From Verrucomicrobiota bacterium (GTDB lineage: Bacteria > Verrucomicrobiota > Verrucomicrobiia > Verrucomicrobiales > DEV007): 9,330 bases of DNA. The notes beneath the pieces are model-generated. The model ran no database searches and was not told where the DNA came from. It saw nothing but the letters and a program-made list of their open reading frames with translations. Shown piece by piece: positions 1-6,532 of the stretch. A program made the translations under genes and the position numbers. Every line of letters begins with the position of its first letter. The stretch's first letter is position 1. Location: NCBI GenBank assembly GCA_020629815.1, contig JAHDCN010000002.1:1-9330 (forward strand), in the 5' to 3' direction.

Positions 1-8
1 GCCTTTTC

Positions 9-392
9 CTAGAACGGAATTTCGTCTTCCTCGTCACCCGCGGCTGGAGCTTTGTTTGGAGACTCATCCTGCAGAAACGCATCAGGGGGAGCGCCGCCCG
101 AGTCAGGTGAGGCACCACCACCGGAGCCTTCCACTTTCCAGGCATTCAAATTCACGTAGTAGCGACCGTTGTATTCGTTGCCGCGAATATCGAAAAATAC
201 CTTCACCGGATCTCCCAGCTGAAAGTTGTCGGTCAAGTTGGTGCGCTCTTTGATCAACTCGAACTTGATCATCTGCGAGTAGTTGCCATCCTTCGTTTCC
301 ACGACGAATTCCCGTTTGGTAAATCCGCTTTGAAACGTCTGAATCTCCTCGATCAGGTGCAGCGTTCCTTCGATTTCAAATCCCTTAGCCAT
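9..392 (-). CDS. DUF3127 family protein, OB-fold-like, with SSB-like acidic C-terminal tail
   Basis: 127 residues, ATG start (392-390), TAG stop. Residues about 3-88 match what I know of DUF3127 (PF11325), small proteins of Bacteroidetes, Verrucomicrobiota and some phages: an opening FEIEGTLH strand, a KREFVVET strand, a YSQMIKFEL strand, and a closing stretch with GRYYVNLNAWKVE. The alternating strands suggest a five-stranded OB-like barrel. Residues 89-119 form a Gly/Pro/Ala/Ser-rich, probably disordered linker, and the protein ends in GDEEDEIPF. That tail closely resembles the SSB C-terminal peptide (DDDIPF type), which recruits DNA-repair and replication proteins. A role in single-stranded DNA binding or partner recruitment is therefore inferred, not shown. 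The gene lies 43 nt after serC on the same strand and may be its operon mate. No Shine-Dalgarno is visible before the ATG. I am sure of the coding call and fairly sure of the family; the function is unknown. Confidence 0.88.
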   Translation of the reverse strand: MAKGFEIEGTLHLIEEIQTFQSGFTKREFVVETKDGNYSQMIKFELIKERTNLTDNFQLGDPVKVFFDIRGNEYNGRYYVNLNAWKVEGSGGGASPDSGGAPPDAFLQDESPNKAPAAGDEEDEIPF

Positions 393-435
393 GGATGGAG
401 TTTGCGTAGATTCGGTGAATTCGCAATCAATAAGA

Positions 436-1590
436 TCAAGCAGAGCCTTTGATTTCGGCGAATGCCCAGTCTAACCAGGGCAAAAGAGCCTCGATATCAG
501 AAGTCTCCACTGTAGCGCCACCCCAAATTCGCATACCCGGAGGAGCATCACGATAGGAACCCATATCGTATGCTACGCCTTCGGCATCCAACAGGGCAAC
601 CAGCTCCTTCGCCTTCGCAGATTGCTCTTCAGCGCTCAGTGATTGATACCAGGAATCTACAATTTTCAGACAGATCGAAGTATTCGACCGGGTCTCCGGT
701 TCGCTGGCGAGAAAATCAATCCAATCGGTTTCACCTGCCCAGGTTTCAATTGCTTTCAGATTGTTTTCCGAACGCTGAATCAGCGCAGGCAAGCCACCGA
801 TTTCACGTGCCCACTGCAATCCATCGAGGGCATCCTCCACGGCAAGCATGGATGGAGTGTTGATCGTAGAACCCTCAAAGATTCCACTGATCAGCTTGCC
901 ATTTTTGGTCAGGCGAAAGATTTTCGGCAGAGGACGATCAGGTGTGAAGCTCTCCAGACGGGCAACCGCACGCGGACTTAACACCAGCATCCCGTGAGCA
1001 GCTTCACCACCCATCACCTTCTGCCACGACCAGGTTACCACATCCAGTTTCTCCCAGGGCATTTCCATGGCAAAAACTGCGGAAGTCGAGTCGGCAATTA
1101 CCAGCCCCTCCCGATCAGATGGGATGAAGTCGCCATTGGGAACTTTGACGCCGGCAGTGGTTCCGTTCCAGGTCAGCACCACATCGCGATCAAAGTCGGC
1201 CTGAGAAAAATCGGGGAGTTCTCCATACTCCGCAATCATCGAACGGCAGTCGTCGAGCTTCAGTTCCTTTTCGACGTCAGTGATCCACGCTTTGCCAAAG
1301 CTTTCCCATGCAAACATATCCACTCCGCGCGCACCCAGCATCGACCAAAGAACCATCTCGATCGCACCAGTATCAGAGGCGGGCACGATTCCGCAGAGAT
1401 AATCATCCGGAATACCAAGCAATTCCCTGGTCTCGTCGATTACAGCCTTCAGCTTTGCCTTTCCCGGTTTGGATCGGTGGGACCGTCCAGTGACAGCATC
1501 GCTCAAAACGCTGGGAGACCAACCGGGGCGCTTAGCGCAGGGTCCGGAAGAAAAATTTGGGCAGTCGGGGCGAATATCCGGTTTCGTCAT
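436..1590 (-). CDS. serC: Phosphoserine aminotransferase, Methanosarcina/alphaproteobacterial type
   Basis: 384 residues, ATG start, TGA stop. SerC transfers the amino group of glutamate to 3-phosphohydroxypyruvate, giving O-phosphoserine, the second step of serine synthesis, in the cytosol with PLP. The fold-type I signs are present: [13 protein letters not shown] at the N-terminus, [11 protein letters not shown] with D167 as the probable Asp that pairs with the PLP pyridine nitrogen, and [14 protein letters not shown] with K191 as the Schiff-base lysine. EGSTINTPS (239-247) fits the conserved phosphate/PLP contact, and GMRIWGG (352-358) carries a C-terminal Arg, R354. These motifs and the length fit the variant family TIGR01365, known from Methanosarcina and alphaproteobacteria, rather than E. 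coli SerC. No serA or serB is in the window. The start is preceded by an A-rich stretch without a Shine-Dalgarno. An alternative would be another class-V aminotransferase, but the motif match makes that unlikely. Confidence 0.92.
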   Translation of the reverse strand: MTKPDIRPDCPNFSSGPCAKRPGWSPSVLSDAVTGRSHRSKPGKAKLKAVIDETRELLGIPDDYLCGIVPASDTGAIEMVLWSMLGARGVDMFAWESFGKAWITDVEKELKLDDCRSMIAEYGELPDFSQADFDRDVVLTWNGTTAGVKVPNGDFIPSDREGLVIADSTSAVFAMEMPWEKLDVVTWSWQKVMGGEAAHGMLVLSPRAVARLESFTPDRPLPKIFRLTKNGKLISGIFEGSTINTPSMLAVEDALDGLQWAREIGGLPALIQRSENNLKAIETWAGETDWIDFLASEPETRSNTSICLKIVDSWYQSLSAEEQSAKAKELVALLDAEGVAYDMGSYRDAPPGMRIWGGATVETSDIEALLPWLDWAFAEIKGSA

Positions 1591-1624
1591 GATTCGTTTT
1601 TAGTCGCTGGAAAGATTACCTGAG

Positions 1625-1646
1625 TTGCCCGGATCACAACCGGCAA
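1625..1646 (-). other. Short GC-rich hairpin between the MBOAT gene and serC
   Basis: The 62-nt gap holds an inverted repeat. On the minus strand TTGCCGG (1646-1640) pairs with CCGGGCAA (1632-1625), giving seven pairs with one bulged G and a 7-nt loop. No T-tract follows, so it is not a convincing intrinsic terminator. It may instead be an mRNA processing or stability element between two co-transcribed genes, or chance. Confidence 0.3.
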
Positions 1647-1652
1647 TCCGCT

Positions 1653-3074
1653 TTAAAATTGAAAATAAAGGAACGGGTTGTGCCCCTGAATCGACATCAT
1701 ACGCTCCGCTAGAAAAAGCAGGACAAGGCCACCTAGAATTTTCGCCAGGTTCAATTGGGAAAGAAACCGACCGGAGTTCGGACAAGCCCAGGTCACGATG
1801 GCAGCGAGGCCGAGATAGAAAAGATTCGCCCGGCGTAGTTCTGTCGTCTGCAAGAGTTCTGCTGTCGCAGCCGTCTCAGTATAGCCGACCATCGCCTGAA
1901 GATACTGAATAGCAGCGCTGAGGTTTTCCGCGCGAAAGAAAACCCAGGCGATGAGCACGATCAGAAAAGTGATTCCCATTCGAAGAAAACCCGGTAGAGC
2001 CGTCGTCGCCTTCTGCCCGCCGAAGGCACGCTCGATTGCCAGCACACCTCCATGAATGATGCCCCAGATCAGGAAGGTCCACTGCGCTCCATGCCAAAAA
2101 CCACCGATCACCATCACCAGCAGCAGATTGATATAGGTTCTGACCTTTCCTTTTCTGTTTCCCCCGAGCGGGATGTAAAGGTAATCCCTCAGAAAGCTGG
2201 ACAGGGAAATGTGCCAGCGGCGCCAGAATTCAGTGAGGCTTTTAGAACGATATGGGGATCGGAAATTCTCCGGGAAACGAAACCCGAACATCCGACCCAA
2301 CCCCAGCGCCATATCGGAGTAGGCTGAGAAATCAAAGTAGATTTGAAAGGCATAAGCAATCACACCAATCCAGGCCATCAGAGGATTCAGCGATGCCTCC
2401 CCTGCTCCGAAACACGCATCAGCAATTCCTCCGACCGGATTCGCCAGAATAATCTTTTTGGCAAAGCCGTAATTGAATCGCGTAAAACCCGCGACGAACT
2501 CGGAGACAGAGTGCTCGCGGTGGCGAAGTTGCCCGGCAATGCTGGAATAGCGAACGATCGGACCGGCCACCAGTTGAGGAAACAACGAAACGTAGCAGGC
2601 AAAATCAACGAAGTTGCGAGCCGGCTTTGCATCACCCCGATACAAATCGATCGAATAGCTCATCGATTGAAAGGTGTAAAAAGAAATACCAACCGGCAAA
2701 ATCACCTTCATGAGAAATTCCGGAGGATCGACTTCCGCAAAACCGAACCAGCCCATCAAGGTTCCAGCATTGGTGGCGAAGAAGATCGCATACTTGAAAA
2801 ACCCAAGTAGCGAGAGGTTCGTGACAATGGAAATCCACAACCCGGCTTTGCGTTTCCCCGGGCTATCCGGGTTGGCTGAGATCAATTTTCCACAGCCATA
2901 ATCGACCACGGTCGATCCCAGCATCAAAAGCGTGAACCACGGGTTCCACCAACCGTAGAAAACATAGCTCAACAATGTGAGCACCAGCGGTCGAAGCCGC
3001 TGTGGGCTGATGTAGTAGCAACACAGAGCCAGCGGCAGAAAATAGAAAAGGAAAATGTGCGAGCTGAATACCAA
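1653..3074 (-). CDS. MBOAT family O-acyltransferase, AlgI-like
   Basis: 473 residues if started at the TTG at 3074. MBOAT proteins such as AlgI sit in the inner membrane and pass acyl, usually acetyl, groups to polysaccharides or teichoic acids outside. The sequence opens with VFSSHIFLFYFLPLAL, the usual AlgI-family start, and has about ten hydrophobic segments. Family signatures are PVGISFYTFQSMSYSID, YFDFSAYSDMALGLGRMFGF, FWRRWHISLSSFLRDYLYIPLGG (H288), and GGFWHGAQWTFLIWG with H328 as the probable catalytic His. It ends in NPFLYFQF, also typical. Start choice: a GTG at 3080 is in frame but is itself part of GGGAGGTG, so this ribosome binding site cannot serve it. GGAGG lies 5 nt before the TTG, and an in-frame TAG at 3089-3087 rules out any start further upstream. 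AlgI relatives usually have an AlgJ/AlgX/SGNH-type partner; none is here. The substrate is unknown. Confidence is high for family, moderate for start. Confidence 0.93.
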   Translation of the reverse strand: MVFSSHIFLFYFLPLALCCYYISPQRLRPLVLTLLSYVFYGWWNPWFTLLMLGSTVVDYGCGKLISANPDSPGKRKAGLWISIVTNLSLLGFFKYAIFFATNAGTLMGWFGFAEVDPPEFLMKVILPVGISFYTFQSMSYSIDLYRGDAKPARNFVDFACYVSLFPQLVAGPIVRYSSIAGQLRHREHSVSEFVAGFTRFNYGFAKKIILANPVGGIADACFGAGEASLNPLMAWIGVIAYAFQIYFDFSAYSDMALGLGRMFGFRFPENFRSPYRSKSLTEFWRRWHISLSSFLRDYLYIPLGGNRKGKVRTYINLLLVMVIGGFWHGAQWTFLIWGIIHGGVLAIERAFGGQKATTALPGFLRMGITFLIVLIAWVFFRAENLSAAIQYLQAMVGYTETAATAELLQTTELRRANLFYLGLAAIVTWACPNSGRFLSQLNLAKILGGLVLLFLAERMMSIQGHNPFLYFQF

Positions 3075-3079
3075 GTGCA

Positions 3080-3085
3080 CCTCCC
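3080..3085 (-). promoter_or_regulatory. Strong ribosome binding site of the MBOAT gene
   Basis: The minus strand reads GGGAGG at 3085-3080, followed by TGCAC and then TTG at 3074. This is the one textbook Shine-Dalgarno among the eight genes of the window. Its position favours the TTG start over the GTG that overlaps it. Confidence 0.6.
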
Positions 3086-3119
3086 GCTATCAGTAAGAGC
3101 AGCAAACCCTAAAAGTAGT

Positions 3120-3160
3120 ACAGCCCCACCCGCACCGGAAACCGGATAAGGTGAGGCTGT
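3120..3160 (-). promoter_or_regulatory. Two-tier hairpin in the leader of the MBOAT gene (attenuator or terminator candidate)
   Basis: Read on the minus strand, ACAGCCTCACC (3160-3150) pairs with GGTGGGGCTGT (3130-3120): eleven pairs, one of them a G-U wobble that works only in minus-strand RNA. Inside, CCGG-TTT-CCGG forms a second small stem, separated from the outer one by 4-nt internal loops on each side. After the stem comes ACTACTTTTAGGG, a poor, displaced T-tract. The end of the stem is only 45 nt before the TTG start. It could terminate transcripts from the TSUP gene, attenuate or regulate the MBOAT mRNA, or protect its 5' end. The structure is seen in the sequence; the function is inferred. 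Confidence 0.45.
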
Positions 3161-3164
3161 TATT

Positions 3165-3172
3165 CCCCCCCC
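3165..3172. repeat. Run of eight C (G8 on the minus strand) in the MBOAT leader
   Basis: An uninterrupted C8 on the plus strand lies next to the leader hairpin, about 90 nt upstream of the MBOAT start. I noticed no other homopolymer of this length in the window. Tracts of this kind are prone to slippage. Whether this one affects expression is not known. Confidence 0.6.
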
Positions 3173-3230
3173 AAATGAATGGGAGATTAACAATTGCGTT
3201 ACGCAGGAGCGATTGCAAGCCGTTTTCGCA

Positions 3231-3250
3231 AAAAAGGGTCACGCCTTTTT
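3231..3250 (-). terminator. Weak intrinsic terminator candidate at the end of the TSUP gene
   Basis: AAAAAGG (3231-3237) and CCTTTTT (3244-3250) form a 7-bp stem with a 6-nt loop that includes part of the TSUP stop codon; in the minus direction the T-run is 6 nt long. Only two of the stem pairs are G-C, so termination would be weak at best. The rest of the gap to the MBOAT gene also holds a small palindrome, TGCG-TTA-CGCA (3194-3204). I see no convincing -35/-10 promoter pair there. Confidence 0.3.
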
Positions 3251-3601
3251 GAACAACATACTGACCCCAACCAGGATCATAACGACCGCAAAAATCCGGG
3301 TCAGCGTCAGATTCTCAAACTGTTTCACCCAGCTGGTGGCAAACACAGCCGCGACTACCGCACCGATCGCAGTCGGCCAGAAAATCTTCCAATCAACCAA
3401 CCCGGCACCGGTAAATCGAAAGATTGCCATGGCTGCGGTCGGCGCAATCACCGCCATCGAAGTCGCGATCGCCTGCTTCTGTTCCATTCCCAGGAAGTAA
3501 ACGAAGGCAGGGACCATGACGATACCGCCGCCGACCCCGCAGAGTCCTGCCAAGATTCCGGCAAGCACCCCAATCAAGATTCCAATCACGATCACCTTCA
3601 T
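3239..3601 (-). CDS. TSUP (TauE/SafE) family membrane protein, single-repeat form
   Basis: 120 residues, ATG start, TGA stop. TSUP proteins are inner-membrane carriers linked to export or uptake of sulfite, sulfoacetate and other small sulfur or organic anions. The family mark is LAGLCGVGGGIVMVPAFVYF (about 18-37), followed by QAIATSMAVIAPTAAMAIF (about 43-61) and two more hydrophobic segments (about 73-91 and 101-117), giving four membrane segments. Classical TSUP proteins have about 250 residues, with this half repeated. Here only one repeat is present, with a clean start and stop, so it may work as a homodimer. Proteins of this size are, to my recollection, found in several phyla, so it need not be a fragment. 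It lies 27 nt after the Rid gene and in the same direction as the cysteine desulfurase, which makes a sulfur-related substrate attractive but unproven. Confidence 0.85.
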   Translation of the reverse strand: MKVIVIGILIGVLAGILAGLCGVGGGIVMVPAFVYFLGMEQKQAIATSMAVIAPTAAMAIFRFTGAGLVDWKIFWPTAIGAVVAAVFATSWVKQFENLTLTRIFAVVMILVGVSMLFKKA

Positions 3602-3628
3602 ATCGACGAACTCGGTTTCCGCAGGGAC

Positions 3629-4069
3629 TTATTCTTTGATCTCAAAAACCGCTTCGACCTCGACCGCCACACCGGTCGGAAGAGCCGCAAATCCAACTGC
3701 GCTGCGAGCGTGATATCCGTCCCCATCTTTGCCATACAATTCGTGAAACAGGTCAGAGGCACCATTGATCACCAAATGCTGATCGGTAAATCCCTGATCC
3801 GAATAGACCATGCCGAGCAGCTTAATCACTCGTAGGCCATTGATCGTGCCATGTTCATTGTGCACGGAGCGCAAAATCTTGTCCGCGCATTCACGGGCGG
3901 CCTGATATCCCTCTTCAACAGATAAGTCTTTGCCCAGAATTCCTTTGATATCTGAAACGTGCCCAGAGGTGATGAGTTGATTTCCGCTGCGAATACAGAG
4001 ATTGAGATACCCTGCTTCTTGAGGTGATAAATCGATTCCCAGATCCTTTGCTTTTTCTTCGGGTGACAT
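3629..4069 (-). CDS. Rid (YjgF/YER057c/UK114) family protein
   Basis: 146 residues, ATG start, TAA stop. Archetypal RidA hydrolyses reactive enamines and imines such as 2-aminoacrylate, made when PLP enzymes act on serine, cysteine or threonine, and so protects other PLP enzymes. This protein belongs to the longer subgroup with an N-terminal LGIDL stretch before the core. Visible core motifs are LCIRSGNQLITSGHVS (24-39), LSVEEGYQAARECADKIL (49-66), VIKLLGMVYS (81-90), VINGASDLFHELYG (100-113) and HARSAVGFAALPTGVAVEVE (120-139). R122 aligns by eye with the carboxylate-binding Arg (R105) of RidA, so the active site appears intact, although enzymatic activity varies among Rid subgroups. It lies 39 nt behind a PLP-dependent cysteine desulfurase, which fits its presumed role. 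No Shine-Dalgarno is seen. Another ATG at 4080 is out of frame. Confidence 0.92.
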   Translation of the reverse strand: MSPEEKAKDLGIDLSPQEAGYLNLCIRSGNQLITSGHVSDIKGILGKDLSVEEGYQAARECADKILRSVHNEHGTINGLRVIKLLGMVYSDQGFTDQHLVINGASDLFHELYGKDGDGYHARSAVGFAALPTGVAVEVEAVFEIKE

Positions 4070-4108
4070 AGCTTTGTCATACGAAGGGAAGATCAGATAG
4101 GCAAGTGA

Positions 4109-5281
4109 TTACGAGGCCGAGCTCGAAATGACCCCTCCGCCGGAAGGCATCGTAATCCGCAATTTTCCGACAGCAGATACGATCGAATCGACTGCTTCTT
4201 CGATTTCATCGCTTGTCGTAAATCTTGATATCGAGAAGCGAACCGAACTGCGAGCCCGTTCCGAGGAATGACCCATTGCTTTGACGATGCGACTGGGCTG
4301 CACCGAACCTGTGCTGCACGCTGAGCCGGGCGAACAGCACACTCCCGCTTCATCGAGCAGAATCAGCAAACCTTCCCCATCCACACCGGGAAAATACAAG
4401 TTACTGGTGTTGGGAATTCGGGCGAACGGGTCGCCATTGATCTTCACTCCATCAACACGGTTCACTACCTCTGCCTCGAATTGATCACGTAGCCGGGCAA
4501 TATTTTCCTGTTCCTGCAATCGGGATTGGGCCAACTCAGCCGCGACACCCAGGCCGACAATCCCCGCGACATTCTCCGTTCCGGAACGACGATTCTCCTC
4601 CTGGCCACCACCTAGGATCAAAGGCGTATATCGAGTGTTTCGATTCACATAGAGAGCCCCGATTCCTTTGGGCCCGTGAAACTTGTGAGCAGATAAAGAC
4701 AGCGCATGAATCGGAAGCTCCGCGACAGAAACAGGAATCTTCCCTACTGCCTGCACCGCATCGGTGTGAAAAAACACGTCGTGCTTCTCTGCGATCGCTG
4801 CAGCCTCTTCAATTGGAGACAAAACGCCAGTTTCATTATTCGCCCAGATCAAGCTGGCAATCGCGAGGTCTCCCGCTGCCACATTCGATTCCCACTGCGC
4901 CAGATCGAGATGACCTTCGGAGTCAACAGGGTTAGGTCGATGACTGTACCCTGTTTGGTCGTACGCTTTGGCTACTTCCTCTACCGCGCTATGCTCAACC
5001 GTGCTGGTTAGAATACCCACCTGATCCGGAAAGCTCGCCAGCGCGGACTGAATAATCGTGTTGTTCGATTCCGTGCCTCCGGAAGTAAAAATGATCTCAG
5101 AAGGATTTGCCCCGATCAAGGCTGCCACTTTTTCGCGTGACTCTGCGATGGCATTCCGAGCCTGTCGGCCGAATCGATACCCTGCCGAGGGATTTCCCCA
5201 AAGTTCATCCAGCCAGGGCAGCATCGCATCTCGAACCTTTGGGTCGAGACGCGTCGTGGCGTTGTTGTCGAGATAGATCAC
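4109..5281 (-). CDS. Cysteine desulfurase, NifS/IscS type
   Basis: 390 residues, GTG start, TAA stop. The enzyme takes sulfur from L-cysteine, leaving alanine, and passes it as a persulfide to Fe-S cluster or tRNA-thiolation machinery in the cytosol. The sequence begins with IYLDNNATT, the canonical family start, which supports the GTG although no Shine-Dalgarno precedes it. Active-site features are TSGGTESNN (66-74), EHSA with H97 stacking on PLP, FHTDAVQAVG (171-180, D174 and Q177), SAHKFHGPKG with K200 as the Schiff-base lysine, RRSGTENV (231-238), and GSACSTGS with C322 as the persulfide-forming cysteine. The latter follows a close pair, C315-C316. Length and motifs fit group I (NifS/IscS), not SufS. 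No iscU, nifU, iscR or mnmA neighbour is in the window, so the client pathway is open. It begins 15 nt after folC ends, suggesting translational coupling. Confidence 0.95.
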   Translation of the reverse strand: MIYLDNNATTRLDPKVRDAMLPWLDELWGNPSAGYRFGRQARNAIAESREKVAALIGANPSEIIFTSGGTESNNTIIQSALASFPDQVGILTSTVEHSAVEEVAKAYDQTGYSHRPNPVDSEGHLDLAQWESNVAAGDLAIASLIWANNETGVLSPIEEAAAIAEKHDVFFHTDAVQAVGKIPVSVAELPIHALSLSAHKFHGPKGIGALYVNRNTRYTPLILGGGQEENRRSGTENVAGIVGLGVAAELAQSRLQEQENIARLRDQFEAEVVNRVDGVKINGDPFARIPNTSNLYFPGVDGEGLLILLDEAGVCCSPGSACSTGSVQPSRIVKAMGHSSERARSSVRFSISRFTTSDEIEEAVDSIVSAVGKLRITMPSGGGVISSSAS

Positions 5282-5296
5282 AACAGCAGCGTAGCG

Positions 5297-6532
5297 TCAC
5301 TGCTGGCTCACTTCAAATGTTCTGCCATCTTCGAAAAGGCTCAAAGCCTCGCCTACCAGAAACAGAGAACCGGCGATTAGCGTTGGGCCGGGAATGGCAG
5401 CGGAAGTTTCAATCGCTGTCAGTAGATCATCTGTATGAGCAACTGTGGCATCACCACCAGCCTCGATCCAAAACTTCTCCATTTCCTCGCCCGTCATTCG
5501 CCGCTCCGATTGAATTGGCACAAACATTACTGCCTCGGCGATCTCGGCAAGATGCCGGAAAATCCCTGAAACGTCTTTATTTAGGGCTGCACCAAAAATC
5601 AGCTTGGCCTTTTGGTCTCCAAATTCCTGTTTCCACGTTGCCGCAAGTGTTGCCGCTGCATCCGGATTGTGTGCACCGTCGAGAACCAAATTTTCTTTGA
5701 GAAACTGAAATCTCCCCGGCCATACGGTCGTCGCCAGAGAATCGCGAATACCATCGCGCGTCAGCTTTGCCTCATCCGGATCATCGACCCGACAGGCAGC
5801 CTCCACTGCCATCGATGCATTTTCCCGCTGGTGTTGTCCCGCCAACCCAATCTGCCACTCTTCCGGAACCGGATGAGCTTCGATAAACGGGACATTCATC
5901 GTGAGCGCTCGTCGCCCGATCACATCGCGGGCGTCGGGATGCAGGCTGCCGACAATGAGTGGTGTATCCGCTTTGATGATACCGGCTTTTTCCCCGGCAA
6001 TATCGCGAATGGTTTCACCGAGCCACTCGGAATGGTCGAGAGAAACTGGAGTGATTACGCTGACATCCGCCGGTATGGCATTGGTCGCGTCCAATCTGCC
6101 TCCCATCCCGGTTTCCAGAATGATGCGCTCACAATCCCGATCGCAGAAGATCCGCATCGCCAGCACAAAGGTAATTTCAAAGAAAGTCGGATGAGGGTCC
6201 CAGTCTGAAACCAATGATCGAATTCGCTCCAGTCCCTCGACGATTTCCGCTTCCGAAACCTGATCGCCGCTGATGCGAATGCGCTCCTGAAAACTTATCA
6301 GGTGTGGTGAGGTGAACAGACCTGTAGAGAAGCCAGCATCCCGCAATATCTTTTCCGCAAAGGCACAGACCGAACCTTTGCCGTTGGTTCCGGCAACATG
6401 AATAATCTTTTTCCCCTGCAAGCCTCCGGGCACCTCGGATTCCATCAAAAGGCGGGACACATTTTCGAGCCCGAGCTTGATCCCGAAAAGTTGGGTCCCG
6501 TACAGCCAGTCGATTGCCTCTTGGTAGTTCAC
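5297..6532 (-). CDS. folC: Folylpolyglutamate synthase / dihydrofolate synthase
   Basis: 411 residues, GTG start, TGA stop. FolC adds glutamate to folates, which keeps them in the cell and makes them good substrates; in many bacteria it also makes dihydrofolate from dihydropteroate. Motifs in order: LFGIKLGLENV (15-25), the P-loop HVAGTNGKGSV (45-55), FTSPHLISFQERI (73-85), ETGMGGRLDATN (140-151), LDHSEWLG (165-172), GEKAGIIK (180-187) with K187 as the probable modified lysine, AGQHQRENA (231-239), WPGRF (271-275) and LDGAHNPDA (284-292), with AGSLFLVGEAL near the end. All the ATP, Mg and ligand-binding signatures of the Mur-ligase-like fold are present. Whether it has one or both activities cannot be decided from motifs. 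The GTG start is chosen because the N-terminus aligns with the family; no clear Shine-Dalgarno precedes it. It is the first gene of the minus-strand run, so its promoter should lie in the spacer to 6660. Confidence 0.95.
   Translation of the reverse strand: MNYQEAIDWLYGTQLFGIKLGLENVSRLLMESEVPGGLQGKKIIHVAGTNGKGSVCAFAEKILRDAGFSTGLFTSPHLISFQERIRISGDQVSEAEIVEGLERIRSLVSDWDPHPTFFEITFVLAMRIFCDRDCERIILETGMGGRLDATNAIPADVSVITPVSLDHSEWLGETIRDIAGEKAGIIKADTPLIVGSLHPDARDVIGRRALTMNVPFIEAHPVPEEWQIGLAGQHQRENASMAVEAACRVDDPDEAKLTRDGIRDSLATTVWPGRFQFLKENLVLDGAHNPDAAATLAATWKQEFGDQKAKLIFGAALNKDVSGIFRHLAEIAEAVMFVPIQSERRMTGEEMEKFWIEAGGDATVAHTDDLLTAIETSAAIPGPTLIAGSLFLVGEALSLFEDGRTFEVSQQ

Noticed and set aside
994..1623. 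Long open frame on the plus strand (about 209 codons) opposite serC
   Set aside because: It lies wholly antisense to a gene with intact catalytic motifs, its translation is low in hydrophobic order and matches nothing I recognise, and it has no plausible start region.
3081..3238. Possible remnant of the missing second half of the TSUP protein
   Set aside because: The region is only 158 nt, filled with hairpins and a C8 run, and shows no hydrophobic frame or second GxGGG motif.
3194..3835. Open plus-strand frame of about 213 codons across the TSUP and Rid genes
   Set aside because: It is antisense to two genes with clear family motifs, and its translation is rich in Arg, His, Asp and Asn without domain features, as expected of a shadow frame.
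5612..6208. Open plus-strand frame of about 198 codons opposite folC
   Set aside because: It is antisense to folC, whose motifs are all intact; the translation is Arg/Cys-rich and has no recognisable domain.
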